DNA of 64,000 nt from Erysipelothrix urinaevulpis (GTDB lineage Bacteria > Bacillota_I > Bacilli_A > Erysipelotrichales > Erysipelotrichaceae): NCBI RefSeq assembly GCF_009828835.1, contig NZ_WTTB01000006.1:1-64000 (forward strand), given 5' to 3'. Shown here one piece after another: positions 52,423 through 61,579 of the stretch. The notes beneath the pieces were generated by a model. The model had not been told where the DNA came from. It did not search any database and saw nothing but the letters and a program-made list of their open reading frames with translations. Position numbers and translations under genes: made by a program. Numbering within the stretch: the first letter of the stretch is position 1; every line of letters starts with the position of its first letter.

Positions 52423-54792
52423 ATGAAAGAAAGCATAAAAAAGATGACATTATCTGCACTTATACTGTTTTTGATGGTTGGATTATTGAGTCCAATTCAT
52501 GCAGAAACAAAGCAAACGACAGACTCTACATTTGAGGAAAATGGTGGTGATTATTCGATTGAGTTTTTAACAAAATCATTCAATATTTTTTCCTTTGATC
52601 AAGCGAGCGGTGTTCACGTTGTTGGTCCCATTGTCGCTAAAGGTGATTTAAAAAACCTTTATGGTGGGAATATAACCTACGGTAATGTTGATCATGGAGT
52701 TCCGTCATACATTGGTGGCTACATGCATAATGGTATCTTAGGGGATATAAATAATGGAAAAAAAGCGTCTCAATATTTTGGATCATCGAACAAAGTTGTT
52801 AATGAGAATAGTAATTATCACGTCAATAATAACTTTTTTGTTCCAGCTGATAAAGTCGATGGTGTTTTTAATGATGATGCATACATCAACTGGGATAAAG
52901 CGTTTAATCAGATTAATCAACAATCTCATCAACTTAAAGAAAACAGTGATCGGATCATAACGACTGAAAATATTAAGATGGTGAATGGTCAAAAAGTCAT
53001 TCATGTTGAGGAGGGTGAGTACGTCACAGTCCTTGAAAGTGTACTAAATGAAATCTCAACAATTATATATGTAAGCAATTCTATTGGAAACACCTCGAAT
53101 ACCGTAATTAGTTTTGAGGGTGACCATGAAATAACTATGCCAAGATTCACGCATAGTTCTAACTTTGAGTCACTTGGACAATCGTTTCCAACGGATGAAA
53201 ATGGAGCCAATGGTCACAGTATTTTCTTCAATGCACCAAATGCTCAAACAATTCATTTTAAAAACAACACCTCACCATGGTTTGGTCATTTAATCGCTGC
53301 ACAAGCAAATGTTAAAATCGAGGGTGCAAACTTCAATGGTTCTTTCCTTGTTGGGAACTTAGAAAGTAAAGCTGAAGGTCATATGTGGCCTTATAACGGT
53401 CAAGATTTGCAGCCGACAACCCATACCTTAGAATTCAAAAAAATGATTGATGGAAATCAAAACATCACAGAAGAATTTCAATTTATTTTAGAAACGGTTT
53501 CTGCACCTAAAAACACTGATAAAAAACAAGTTTCATTCAAGAATATAAAGAATAAAATTAAGATTGATTTTGGTGTGTTAAATAAAGAAGGTGTGTATAA
53601 ATTCAAATTATACGAAGATAAAAATTTTAATAATCAAGGTTACATAATGGATGGCCGTGTCTACCACATAACGTATGAAACCAAACGAGATATGAACGGA
53701 AAGTTAAATCTTGTTAATAGTAAAATTGTTAAAGAAAAAGATGGGGAATTTGTCAACGTATCAATAGTTGATGACCTTGTTTTTAATAATAAAAGAATTG
53801 AAGAAGAAAAAGTCGATGTTAGTGTTAATAAACGATGGATTGGTAAGGTCGACGAATTCGTTGACATAGAATTATTGGCAAATGGTGTACTTGTTAAAAC
53901 CGAACGATTAAGTAGTGCTAATAACTGGGAATTTACGTTTGATAATTTACCTAAAAAAGATGCTGATGGAGCACTGATTCGTTATACTGTCAAAGAAGTC
54001 CAATCAAGTTTATATGATACTGTTCAAACGCTAACATCTGACAATTATAATTATGAAATAATTAATACAAATCTTGGTGAAAAAGAAATTCAAGTAGAAA
54101 AATATTGGGTTGGTGAGGCACTTGATGAAATAACGGTCCAACTATTTGCGAATGATGTCTTCCGTGATGAAATAATTATGACTTCCGCAACAAAATGGAG
54201 AGCAAGTTTTAAGAATCTACCTAAGTATGATAATAGTGGAAATGAGATTCACTATACAATAAAAGAAATTAAAAATGAAGGATATAACGAAGTCATAACA
54301 GGTGATATGGATGAAGGATTTACCATTATCAACACTGAAGAACCTCCAACACCAGTAGATCCACAAACAAGAGAAATCACCATTAATAAAAAATGGATTG
54401 GTGAATCCAAAGATGACATAACAATCGATTTATACGCCAATGGTGTCTTTAGTAAAACATATACGATGAGTAAAAATGATGATTGGCAATTGACCATAAA
54501 AGGTCTTGAAATCTTTGATGAAAATGGCATAGAAATTCTTTATACACTCAAAGAACATGACATTGATGGCTATTCAACAGTCTATGAAGGAGATATGGAG
54601 AATGGCTTCACAATTATTAATACAGAAAAACCAACAGATCCAACAGATCCAACAGATCCAACAGACCCAACAGACCCAACAGACCCAACAGAACCTGTGT
54701 TACCTAAAACAGGTTTAAGTCCTTATAGCCATCGATTTATGGTTGGTGGATTGCTCGTTGTATTAGGTGTTTTTCTTAGAAGAAAAGATTAA
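52423..54792 (+). CDS. LPXTG-anchored adhesin with choice-of-anchor-A, pilin-type and three CnaB domains
   Basis: This is a 789-residue surface protein. The signal peptide is cleaved after about Ala27. Residues 45-320 form a choice-of-anchor-A domain (FNIFSFDQASGVHVVGPIV; LIAAQANVKIEGANFNGSFL). Residues 345-455 resemble the Spy0128-type pilin isopeptide domain (HTLEFKKMIDG; GRVYHITYE). Three CnaB repeats (463-550, 553-638, 650-735) each keep the bond-forming Lys (KRW, KYW, KKW), Glu (YTVKE, YTIKE, YTLKE) and Asn (INT). A TDP-repeat wall spacer leads to LPKTG (760-764) for sortase, then a membrane helix and RRKD. It probably mediates adhesion. Confidence 0.85.
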   Translation: MKESIKKMTLSALILFLMVGLLSPIHAETKQTTDSTFEENGGDYSIEFLTKSFNIFSFDQASGVHVVGPIVAKGDLKNLYGGNITYGNVDHGVPSYIGGYMHNGILGDINNGKKASQYFGSSNKVVNENSNYHVNNNFFVPADKVDGVFNDDAYINWDKAFNQINQQSHQLKENSDRIITTENIKMVNGQKVIHVEEGEYVTVLESVLNEISTIIYVSNSIGNTSNTVISFEGDHEITMPRFTHSSNFESLGQSFPTDENGANGHSIFFNAPNAQTIHFKNNTSPWFGHLIAAQANVKIEGANFNGSFLVGNLESKAEGHMWPYNGQDLQPTTHTLEFKKMIDGNQNITEEFQFILETVSAPKNTDKKQVSFKNIKNKIKIDFGVLNKEGVYKFKLYEDKNFNNQGYIMDGRVYHITYETKRDMNGKLNLVNSKIVKEKDGEFVNVSIVDDLVFNNKRIEEEKVDVSVNKRWIGKVDEFVDIELLANGVLVKTERLSSANNWEFTFDNLPKKDADGALIRYTVKEVQSSLYDTVQTLTSDNYNYEIINTNLGEKEIQVEKYWVGEALDEITVQLFANDVFRDEIIMTSATKWRASFKNLPKYDNSGNEIHYTIKEIKNEGYNEVITGDMDEGFTIINTEEPPTPVDPQTREITINKKWIGESKDDITIDLYANGVFSKTYTMSKNDDWQLTIKGLEIFDENGIEILYTLKEHDIDGYSTVYEGDMENGFTIINTEKPTDPTDPTDPTDPTDPTDPTEPVLPKTGLSPYSHRFMVGGLLVVLGVFLRRKD
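54631..54693 (+). repeat. Seven 9-base tandem repeats encoding Pro-Thr-Asp
   Basis: CCAACAGAT is repeated three times, then CCAACAGAC three times, then CCAACAGAA once. The repeats encode the cell-wall spacer before the LPXTG motif. Changes in copy number would stay in frame. Confidence 0.95.
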
Positions 54793-54796
54793 AAAG

Positions 54797-54828
54797 TAAC
54801 CCACTCCTAGCAGTGGGTCTTTCTTTGT
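54797..54828 (+). terminator. Terminator after the LPXTG gene
   Basis: ACCCACT and AGTGGGT form a 7-base stem with a 6-base loop, followed by a T-rich tail. Confidence 0.8.
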
Positions 54829-54880
54829 TTAATAACATTGTTTGACAGCGCTAACAAAACTTGTTAGTCTAACAGTGAAC

Positions 54881-54954
54881 GGTATCGGGGTGCCTAGAAG
54901 GCTGAGATAATACCCGCATAACTTGATTCGGTTAATACCGACGAAAGGAGTACC
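54881..54954 (+). ncRNA. TPP riboswitch
   Basis: The conserved blocks are present in order: GGGGTGCC, GGCTGAGA, ATACCC, ACTTGAT, CGGTTAATACCG and GAAAGGAG. P1 is closed by GGTA and TACC. After the aptamer a TTAGCA-TGCTAA hairpin and a TTCTTTTC stretch lie before AAAGGAG, which the latter can mask, so control of translation is likely. It governs the ykoFEDC transporter genes. Confidence 0.95.
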
Positions 54955-55013
54955 TGGCTTAGCAAAATAGATGCTAATTAGGTTCTTTTCGAGTGGAGAA
55001 AGGAGCTTTTTTT

Positions 55014-55628
55014 ATGGAAAAACGTTCAAAATATTTTCAATGTGGAGTGGGGGATGTTGACATTACAGGATGTCGAATCGGAGTTTATCCGATGAGTGAT
55101 GACTATGTACCAATTATTTTGGGAGCTATTGATAAAACTGATACTCAACGAGTTTGGTCGCAGACCGATTCAATGGGGACAATTTTTAGAGGTCAACAGA
55201 AAGATGTTATCGAAACAAGCAAGGCATTATTTTGCAATGCGTTTCGAGATAAAGTCCATATGACATCATCCATGACCTTTTCTAATGGATGTCCAGGTGA
55301 TGTTGAAGCAGATTATTTAAAAGCAATTAAAACAATGGAAGAATACCCAAGACATCCGTATTCAGATAAATCCTGTGAAGCGGTTATTTCGTTTTATACT
55401 TTTGCGAGAAATGATTACATGGAACGAATACATGATGTCATAGAACTGTGCGATAGTTTAGGCGTTTACGAAAATAAAAGTCATTATTCAACAGTTCTAA
55501 CGGGAAGCATTGAGGAAATATTCAATGCTTATGATCAAATATTGACGTACGCACATGAGAATCTAGAGCATTATGTCTTAGAAACAATTTTATCAGTTAA
55601 TAGTCCAAGTAAGGAAGGAAAATTTTAA
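55014..55628 (+). CDS. ykoF: YkoF-like thiamine/HMP-binding protein
   Basis: The protein has about 204 residues with two tandem YkoF-type repeats (CGVGDVDITGCRIGVYPMSDDYVPIIL, then AVISFYTFARNDYMERIHDVI). Soluble YkoF binds thiamine or hydroxymethylpyrimidine. I chose ATG at 55014, 8 bases after AAAGGAGC; an upstream start would lie in the riboswitch. It is the first gene of ykoFEDC. Confidence 0.9.
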   Translation: MEKRSKYFQCGVGDVDITGCRIGVYPMSDDYVPIILGAIDKTDTQRVWSQTDSMGTIFRGQQKDVIETSKALFCNAFRDKVHMTSSMTFSNGCPGDVEADYLKAIKTMEEYPRHPYSDKSCEAVISFYTFARNDYMERIHDVIELCDSLGVYENKSHYSTVLTGSIEEIFNAYDQILTYAHENLEHYVLETILSVNSPSKEGKF

Positions 55629-56218
55629 TGAAAAGAAGATTACAATGGGAACTTAAAGATATTATCATGGTTGGTTTAATTTCAGTTGTCTTTGCCGTTA
55701 TTTACTTAGGTTTTGTTTATTTCGCAACCTTTCTAAAATCAATTCTCGCACCGTTTGGATTAGCGCCATTTGCTAATGAATTTGTCTTTGGTGTTTGGTT
55801 CATGGCCGCAACACTTGCCGCCTATATTATGCAAAAACCAGGAGTGGCAATTATTTCTGAAATGCTTGCTGCATTAATCGAGGTTTTGATGGGAAATTTT
55901 TATGGACCAATGGTTTTTGTATCAGGTTTCATTCAAGGGTTAGGCGCTGAACTAGGTTTTGCTGCTTTCTCATATAAAAAGTTTGATATGACGAGTTTAA
56001 CATTAGCTTCAGTGTTGAGTTCAATCTTTAGTTTTGGTTGGGGTTTTTTTAGAAATAGTTTTTCAGGAATTTCGCCACTTTACATTTTATTAATGTTTAC
56101 GGTAAGAACAATCTCAGCGATTATTTTTTCAGCAGTTATTGTGAAAAAACTTGGAGACGGACTTGTGAAAAATGGTGCTGTTTCGTCCTATCCAATTGCT
56201 AAAGAAGACCATGCTTAA
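55628..56218 (+). CDS. ykoE: YkoE, substrate-binding (S) component of an ECF transporter
   Basis: The 196-residue membrane protein has five or six helices and the YkoE pattern (WELKDIIMVGLISVVFAVIY, LMGNFYGPMVFVSGFIQGLGAELGFA). It gives specificity for thiamine precursor HMP in the YkoEDC complex. It overlaps ykoF by one base. Confidence 0.92.
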   Translation: MKRRLQWELKDIIMVGLISVVFAVIYLGFVYFATFLKSILAPFGLAPFANEFVFGVWFMAATLAAYIMQKPGVAIISEMLAALIEVLMGNFYGPMVFVSGFIQGLGAELGFAAFSYKKFDMTSLTLASVLSSIFSFGWGFFRNSFSGISPLYILLMFTVRTISAIIFSAVIVKKLGDGLVKNGAVSSYPIAKEDHA

Positions 56219-57512
56219 ATTAAAAAATATGAATGTTTCCTATGGAAATCAACAGATATTAAAAGATATTAATCTGAGTATAAATAGAAATAGTAAAACG
56301 CTTATTACAGGTCCATCAGGGAGTGGGAAAAGTACCTTAGGTATGTTAATAAGTGGCTTATTAAAAGACTATGATGGTTTAATGACTTATAACAAAAACG
56401 CCTTAGAAAAAGACTCTGTAGCGATAATGTTTCAGAATCCTCAAATGCAATTTTGTATGCGCACTGTGAAAAGTGAATTAGTTTTTGTCTTAGAAAATAT
56501 GAATACTGACCCTGAAGTCATGGACACTCTCATCAGAAAAGCTTGTGAATTTTCGCAAATCAGTCATCTTCTTGAGAAAGATTTAGAAACATTATCAGGT
56601 GGGGAAAAACAAAGTGTTTCTTTAGCATGTATTTATTTAATGAATCGAGAAATTGTTATCTTGGATGAGCCTTTCGCAAATTTAGATGATGACAAAGCAT
56701 CATTTATTATGAAACAATTACTTAAGTTACATCAACAAAACGAAACGATCCTGATTGTCATCGATCACCAATTAAAACATTATCCTTTCGAGTTTGATCA
56801 CTTGGTGTCGATTGAAGGAGGGCAAGTGAATCTTGGTGAAATTTCTAATTCATTGCAAATTGACAAAAAGATTCCAACGACTAAAAGTTGTTCAATTAGA
56901 CCCTACATTCATTTAAAAGATGTTTCGGTAGTAAAAAATAAGCAAGTTTTGTTAGAGCCTTTAAGTGAAACGATTTATCAAGAAGAACTTGTAGCCATAA
57001 CGGGTCCAAGTGGCTCTGGAAAAACAACCTTGCTCTATGCGTTATTGGGCTTGAATCGTTATCGTGGTGTAATGACAATTAAAAATAGAAAATTTAAAGC
57101 AAAACATTTGAACCTAGGTTTTGTCTTTCAAAATCCCATGGATCAATTTATTGCCAGTTCTGTCTATGATGAAGTATATCAAGTATGTCAAAACGATGAA
57201 GAAGTAAAGACTATATTGGAAGAGTTTAAGTTATGGGAAAAAAGAAATGTTTCACCCTTTAAATTAAGTCAGGGTCAGCAACGACGCTTAGCGTTGGGAA
57301 TTATTTTGTCTCATGATTTTGATTTGATTGTGCTTGATGAACCAACGTATGGCCAAGACTTAAAAACAGCACAGGTCATTATGGAGCGGATTTTTAACCA
57401 TGTTAAACAAAAAAAACAAACTATTGTTTTTACAAGTCATGATCAAGAATTGGTGAATGCCTATGCTGATCGAATCATTACGATTGAAACGAGTCACCAT
57501 GAAAAGCATTAA
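56211..57512 (+). CDS. ykoD: YkoD, double ATP-binding protein of the ECF transporter
   Basis: The protein has about 433 residues with two ABC domains: first Walker A GPSGSGKST, signature LSGGEKQS and Walker B VILDEP; second GPSGSGKTT, LSQGQQRR and VLDEP. It is equivalent to a fused EcfA/EcfA' pair. I chose ATG at 56211, overlapping the ykoE stop by 8 bases, since residues from 56172 do not fit the domain start. Confidence 0.9.
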   Translation: MLKLKNMNVSYGNQQILKDINLSINRNSKTLITGPSGSGKSTLGMLISGLLKDYDGLMTYNKNALEKDSVAIMFQNPQMQFCMRTVKSELVFVLENMNTDPEVMDTLIRKACEFSQISHLLEKDLETLSGGEKQSVSLACIYLMNREIVILDEPFANLDDDKASFIMKQLLKLHQQNETILIVIDHQLKHYPFEFDHLVSIEGGQVNLGEISNSLQIDKKIPTTKSCSIRPYIHLKDVSVVKNKQVLLEPLSETIYQEELVAITGPSGSGKTTLLYALLGLNRYRGVMTIKNRKFKAKHLNLGFVFQNPMDQFIASSVYDEVYQVCQNDEEVKTILEEFKLWEKRNVSPFKLSQGQQRRLALGIILSHDFDLIVLDEPTYGQDLKTAQVIMERIFNHVKQKKQTIVFTSHDQELVNAYADRIITIETSHHEKH

Positions 57513-58191
57513 TCCGAGTTATAAATTTATAGGAATTATTATGGTATCGATAGCATATATGTTTACCCACAGTACGAAACTTAATATTAACTTCTCTTTA
57601 AGTATGGTTGCCTTGCTTTTGTTGTCTAAAGTTTCAGTCTTAAAGATAATCAAAACACTAATTCCGGTTACGATTGCGGCTTTTGGATTGTTCATGACGG
57701 CCTATGTCTTTTCAATTCATCAAATTGCTGACACAACGTCCGTTAATACCATTCAAACTTATGATTATGCATGGTTAGTTTCAAGTCGAGTCTATGTTTT
57801 TGCTTTATTGGGAATGATGTTTTCTTTTACAACGAACATGGATGATTTTTTGTTCTCATTACGAGACCAACTCGGTTTATCAGACTTTTTTATCTATGGA
57901 ATATTCGCATCTATTAATGTTTATCCAACAATCAAGCAAGAGGTTAAAAAGAATCGCTTTGCTTTTAAAGCAAGAGGTCAGACAGTGTCACCTTATTCCA
58001 GTAAGGTACTCATTCCATTATTTACAAAAATAATTTTGTACTCGGATCGTTTAGCAATCGCAATGGAATCCAAAGGCTTCTATAGAGAAATAAAACGCAG
58101 TCAATATAAAGTAATTGAGGAAGACTGGTTAGATTATTGTTTTATGATTGTGTGTGCTGTGTTGTCCTTTTTGTTGATTAAAGTAAAATAA
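57499..58191 (+). CDS. ykoC: YkoC, EcfT-type energy-coupling membrane protein
   Basis: The protein has about 230 residues with four or five helices and the EcfT coupling motifs (AFKARGQTVS, AMESKGFYR), which bind the ATPase. ATG at 57499 overlaps ykoD by 14 bases. The last residues, IKVK, are encoded inside a long perfect palindrome shared with the convergent gene. Confidence 0.9.
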   Translation: MKSINPSYKFIGIIMVSIAYMFTHSTKLNINFSLSMVALLLLSKVSVLKIIKTLIPVTIAAFGLFMTAYVFSIHQIADTTSVNTIQTYDYAWLVSSRVYVFALLGMMFSFTTNMDDFLFSLRDQLGLSDFFIYGIFASINVYPTIKQEVKKNRFAFKARGQTVSPYSSKVLIPLFTKIILYSDRLAIAMESKGFYREIKRSQYKVIEEDWLDYCFMIVCAVLSFLLIKVK

Positions 58192-58223
58192 AAGAGCATC
58201 TGCTCTTTTATTTTACTTTAATC
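58176..58223. terminator. Perfect 23-base inverted repeat acting as bidirectional terminator
   Basis: Bases 58176-58198 are the exact reverse complement of 58201-58223, with only two bases between. It contains both stop codons of the convergent genes. AT-rich arms supply T runs in each direction. Confidence 0.9.
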
Positions 58224-58792
58224 CCTAATTGAACTGCAAAAGATTCTGTTTGATCGTTTCGTATGATAAGTCCAGGGAGTAATTCTTGTGTGTATAGAAT
58301 ATAGTCAAACTCAGAGTTTCTCAAATCAAGACCTTTAAGGTTTGTGTGACTAAAATCAACACCAGTTAAAAGACAGTCCTGAAATTTATTGTTTTTTAAT
58401 TCGAGTTCTCTAAGCCAAGCATCGCTTAAATCCGATGTTTTAAAATCAGTGAATCTAAGTTTTGAATCAACTAAAACAAACATTTTCATAAGACATGATT
58501 TAAATTTTAAATCGCTGAGATAAGACTTTCTTATATTAGTGTTCAAAAATTTACATTCAAGAAAACTTGAAGTTCCAAAATATGATTCTTCAAAGTTAAC
58601 ATTTGAAAAATCGCAGTATTTAAATTGTGATCGAACAATTGATGCTTTATAAGTATTACTAAATTCAAAAATACATGATTCAAATGACATATCAGCAAGT
58701 TCAATGCGATCGGATGTTTGAATGATTGTACAATTTTTATATGCTTCATATTCATTTAATTCATGGGCGTTTATTGTTTTATCTTCAACCAT
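58208..58792 (-). CDS. Pentapeptide-repeat protein
   Basis: The 194-residue protein has repeats of the A(D/N)LXX type from about residue 30 to 165 (ADMSFESCIF, CDFSNVNFEESYF, TDFKTSDLSDAWL, VDFSHTNLKGLDLRNSEF), predicting a right-handed square helix. Relatives include Qnr-type DNA gyrase protectors, but this one has unknown function. It has a short non-repeat start. GAAAGGA precedes the ATG. Confidence 0.85.
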   Translation of the reverse strand: MVEDKTINAHELNEYEAYKNCTIIQTSDRIELADMSFESCIFEFSNTYKASIVRSQFKYCDFSNVNFEESYFGTSSFLECKFLNTNIRKSYLSDLKFKSCLMKMFVLVDSKLRFTDFKTSDLSDAWLRELELKNNKFQDCLLTGVDFSHTNLKGLDLRNSEFDYILYTQELLPGLIIRNDQTESFAVQLGIKVK

Positions 58793-58813
58793 TATGAAAT
58801 CCTTTCTTGTTAA

Positions 58814-58848
58814 AATTTGCTCCTTTTCAAACTGAGAAGGAGCAAATT
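58814..58848 (-). terminator. Terminator after gpmI
   Basis: AATTTGCTCCTT and AAGGAGCAAATT form a 12-base perfect stem across 11 bases. On the minus strand it is followed by TTTT, so it serves gpmI, which stops just before it. Confidence 0.7.
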
Positions 58849-58854
58849 ATTTAA

Positions 58855-60408
58855 TTATTTAATGAGTGATTCTTCCCATGATTCATGAGGTTCTATTTCA
58901 AGCAAGTCTGCTACTGTTGCAGCAACGTTTGCTAATCCGAAATGACCTTGTTTTAATTCAACATCATTGTTGTAAACAATAAATGGAACTGGGTTGAGTG
59001 AGTGTGATGTTTTCACTTTTCCTTTTTTGTCAACCATTTCATCAGCGTTTCCATGGTCAGCAAGTACGATTAATGTTGCGCCTGCTTTCTTAACGGCTGG
59101 GAGTAAACGTCCAATTGCTAGGTCGACGGCTTCAACTGAAATAATAGTGGCAAGCATGTCACCTGTATGACCAACCATATCTCCGTTCGGGAAGTTGATA
59201 CGAATAAAGTCGTATTGATCACTGGCTAGGGCATCAATAACTTGATCTGTGATTTCTGCTGACTTCATCCAAGGACGTTGATCAAAGGTAACATCATCCC
59301 CTTTTATTTCAACAAATGTTTCTAGATTTTCATCAAATTTACCTAGTTTGTTTCCATTCCAGAAGTATGTTACGTGTCCATATTTTTGTGTTTCTGAAAT
59401 TGCAAAGCTTGACATATTATTTTCGATTAATGTTTCTGTCATTGTATTTGTAATATGTGGAGGTTCGACTAAGAAATTAACTGGGATTTTTGAATCGCCA
59501 TCATATTGTAACATTCCAACATATTTAACATTAGGAACATCACCACGATCAAAGTAATCGAAGTTTTCTTTCATTTCAAATGCTTTTGACATTTCGATGG
59601 CACGGTCTCCACGGAAGTTAAAGAAGACAACACTATCACCATCAACGATAGGTGCAACTGGTTTTCCGTCTTTAGCAATAACCCATGCTGGAATATATTG
59701 GTCAGAAATGCCTTCTTCTTCCTTACGGAATGTTTCGATCGCTTCGGTTGGGCTTGCGAACATACGTCCTTCACCCTTAACATGTGTTTTCCAACCACGT
59801 TCAACCATTGGCCAGTCTGCATCATAACGGTCCATGGTTACAAGCATACGTCCACCGCCACTTGCAAATTCTGCATGGAATGTATCATCGTTAAGTTCAT
59901 CCATTACAGCTTGAACATCATCGATATAAGTTAAAGCTGATTGTTGTTCAACATCACGGCCATCTTGTAAAGCATGAAGTGCAACATGGCTCACGCCATC
60001 AACTTTTGCTTGTTTAATTAATGCTTTCACGTGGTCGACATGTGAGTGAACATTTCCATCAGACAACAGTCCAATTAAGTGTAATGTATTATCTGAATCT
60101 TCAGTAATCCATTTCCATGCTTTTGAGTTATAAATCTCACCTGAAGCGATGGATTCATTCACAAGTTTTGCACCTTGTGCATAAATTTGACCTGCTCCAA
60201 GAGCATTATGACCAACTTCTGAGTTCCCCATATCATCATCGGTTGGTAATCCCACCATTGTTCCATGTGCTTGAAGTTCAATGTTTGGACATTCTTTCAT
60301 TAATTTATCTAAGTTTGGAGTGTAAGCTTGGCTTACGGCATTACCTGTGTTAGTATCGCTTAAACCAACACCGTCCATAACAACTAATACTACTGGTTTT
60401 TTATTCAT
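58855..60408 (-). CDS. gpmI: 2,3-bisphosphoglycerate-independent phosphoglycerate mutase
   Basis: The 517-residue glycolytic enzyme interconverts 3- and 2-phosphoglycerate using two Mn ions. The N-terminus is VVLVVMDGVGLSD, the catalytic serine lies in GNSEVGHNALGAG, and metal ligands occur near VLADHGNADEM and HSLNPVPF. GAAAGGTGG precedes the ATG. It is transcribed away from the purine genes. Confidence 0.95.
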   Translation of the reverse strand: MNKKPVVLVVMDGVGLSDTNTGNAVSQAYTPNLDKLMKECPNIELQAHGTMVGLPTDDDMGNSEVGHNALGAGQIYAQGAKLVNESIASGEIYNSKAWKWITEDSDNTLHLIGLLSDGNVHSHVDHVKALIKQAKVDGVSHVALHALQDGRDVEQQSALTYIDDVQAVMDELNDDTFHAEFASGGGRMLVTMDRYDADWPMVERGWKTHVKGEGRMFASPTEAIETFRKEEEGISDQYIPAWVIAKDGKPVAPIVDGDSVVFFNFRGDRAIEMSKAFEMKENFDYFDRGDVPNVKYVGMLQYDGDSKIPVNFLVEPPHITNTMTETLIENNMSSFAISETQKYGHVTYFWNGNKLGKFDENLETFVEIKGDDVTFDQRPWMKSAEITDQVIDALASDQYDFIRINFPNGDMVGHTGDMLATIISVEAVDLAIGRLLPAVKKAGATLIVLADHGNADEMVDKKGKVKTSHSLNPVPFIVYNNDVELKQGHFGLANVAATVADLLEIEPHESWEESLIK

Positions 60409-60611
60409 TTATATTTCCACCTTTCTTTTATAGTTTAGCACTTTTCATTTTTCTTTTCATTATAAATAGAAATAAAAAGAAGACATTGATTAATAATGTC
60501 AATAAAATAGAAGTTATCACTTTGTTTGTGAATGAAAGCCATTACGAGACATGTTTCAGATCGTTTTATGATGCCCAATCAACATACAACAAAAAATATA
60601 TTTAAGGACAT

Positions 60612-60640
60612 TTGACATTCCCTAAAATGCTTGTTATATT
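60612..60640 (+). promoter_or_regulatory. Promoter of the pur operon
   Basis: TTGACA at 60612-60617 and TATATT at 60635-60640 are 17 bases apart. They lie just ahead of the PRPP riboswitch. The 200 bases upstream back to gpmI are AT-rich and hold nothing else I can identify. Confidence 0.85.
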
Positions 60641-60670
60641 GGAAGTACGAAAATAAGCTCATATTTTTAT

Positions 60671-60751
60671 GGGCGAAAGTGTACCTAGGGATCCACCATT
60701 TGGAAGGACCAAGCGGTACAGACGTCAGTCACACCTAAGGGATAAAAGCCC
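60671..60751 (+). ncRNA. PRPP riboswitch (ykkC subtype)
   Basis: The blocks GAAAGTGTACCTAGGGATCC, GGACCAAGCGGTACAG, CACACCTAAGGGATAAAA and GCCC follow the known PRPP aptamer order. P1 is GGGC (60671-60674) with GCCC (60748-60751). The terminator stem begins with the same GCCC, so ligand binding and termination are mutually exclusive: PRPP should turn the operon on. A G-rich ppGpp- or guanidine-class assignment is less likely given purC and purL downstream. Confidence 0.9.
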
Positions 60752-60796
60752 AGAGGGGTAGGTTTCGCTAAGCCTACCCTTCTGGGCTTATTTTTG
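60746..60796 (+). terminator. Riboswitch-controlled terminator
   Basis: A 17-base stem (starting AAGCCCAGA and ending TCTGGGCTT, one G-T pair) with a 10-base loop is followed by ATTTTT. It overlaps the 3' strand of the aptamer P1 and lies before purC. Confidence 0.92.
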
Positions 60797-60821
60797 TTTT
60801 TCAAGAAGATTGGAGGAAATG

Positions 60822-61508
60822 ATGAAGAATATCTTGGAAGGAAAAACAAAAAAACTTATCGCACAAGGTGCTGATGAGATTTTGATGGTTTTTAAAGATG
60901 ATGTTACGGCAGATGAAAATGGTTTTAATCCTGGAGCCAATAAAGTTGGTTTTAAAATGGATGGTATCGGATTAGAAAATCTAAAGCTCAGTACATTTTT
61001 CTTTGAAAAATTAAATGCGACTGGTATCAAGACTCACTTTTTAAAGAGTGATTTTGATGAACGAACGATGCATGTTAGAAAAGCGAATCTATTTGGTAAT
61101 GGTGTTGAGGTAATCTGTCGCTTTGCGGCAGACGGTAGTTTTGTACGCCGTTACGGACAATATGCACGTAAAGGAGATCTACTTCCTGCATTCGTGGAAA
61201 TGAGCTTAAAGGATGATCTTAGAAATGATCCAATGATTTCAAAGGATGCATTAATTGCCTTTGATATTATGAGCGACTCAGACTACGATACATTGGTAAT
61301 GTTAACACGACAAATATGTCTTGTTATTAAAAATGAATGTGCCAAGCACAATCTACAACTTATTGATATCAAATTAGAGTTTGGACGTGATCCACACACT
61401 AATGAGATAATGTTAATTGATGAAATATCAACAGGGAGCATGCGTGTCTATCGCGAAGGTGAATCTGTTGAACCATTTGAATTAACCCAAACTTTGTTGT
61501 CTGATTGA
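60822..61508 (+). CDS. purC: Phosphoribosylaminoimidazole-succinocarboxamide synthase
   Basis: The protein has about 228 residues and joins aspartate to CAIR in purine synthesis. It shows LEGKTKKL at the start, VFKDDVTADENG, GVEVICRFAADGSFVRRY, LIDIKLEFGRD and IDEISTGSMRVY, matching the compact PurC type. I chose ATG at 60822, 5 bases after GGAGG; ATG at 60819 and TTG at 60810 are too close. It is the first gene under the PRPP switch. Confidence 0.93.
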   Translation: MKNILEGKTKKLIAQGADEILMVFKDDVTADENGFNPGANKVGFKMDGIGLENLKLSTFFFEKLNATGIKTHFLKSDFDERTMHVRKANLFGNGVEVICRFAADGSFVRRYGQYARKGDLLPAFVEMSLKDDLRNDPMISKDALIAFDIMSDSDYDTLVMLTRQICLVIKNECAKHNLQLIDIKLEFGRDPHTNEIMLIDEISTGSMRVYREGESVEPFELTQTLLSD

Positions 61509-61579
61509 GTTTGGCTTTTTTATTGTGCAGGCTGTAGGGTAGCCAGCTGAAGACGTTTTTATAAAAATTAGGAGGAACA

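Noticed and set aside
54631-54693. Short tandem repeats that might look like a small CRISPR or satellite
   Set aside because: The units are 9 bases, contiguous, in frame and encode a Pro-Thr-Asp wall spacer.
59571-60353. Several open frames opposite or out of frame with gpmI
   Set aside because: gpmI is full length with all motifs; the others have no family pattern and no ribosome-binding sites.
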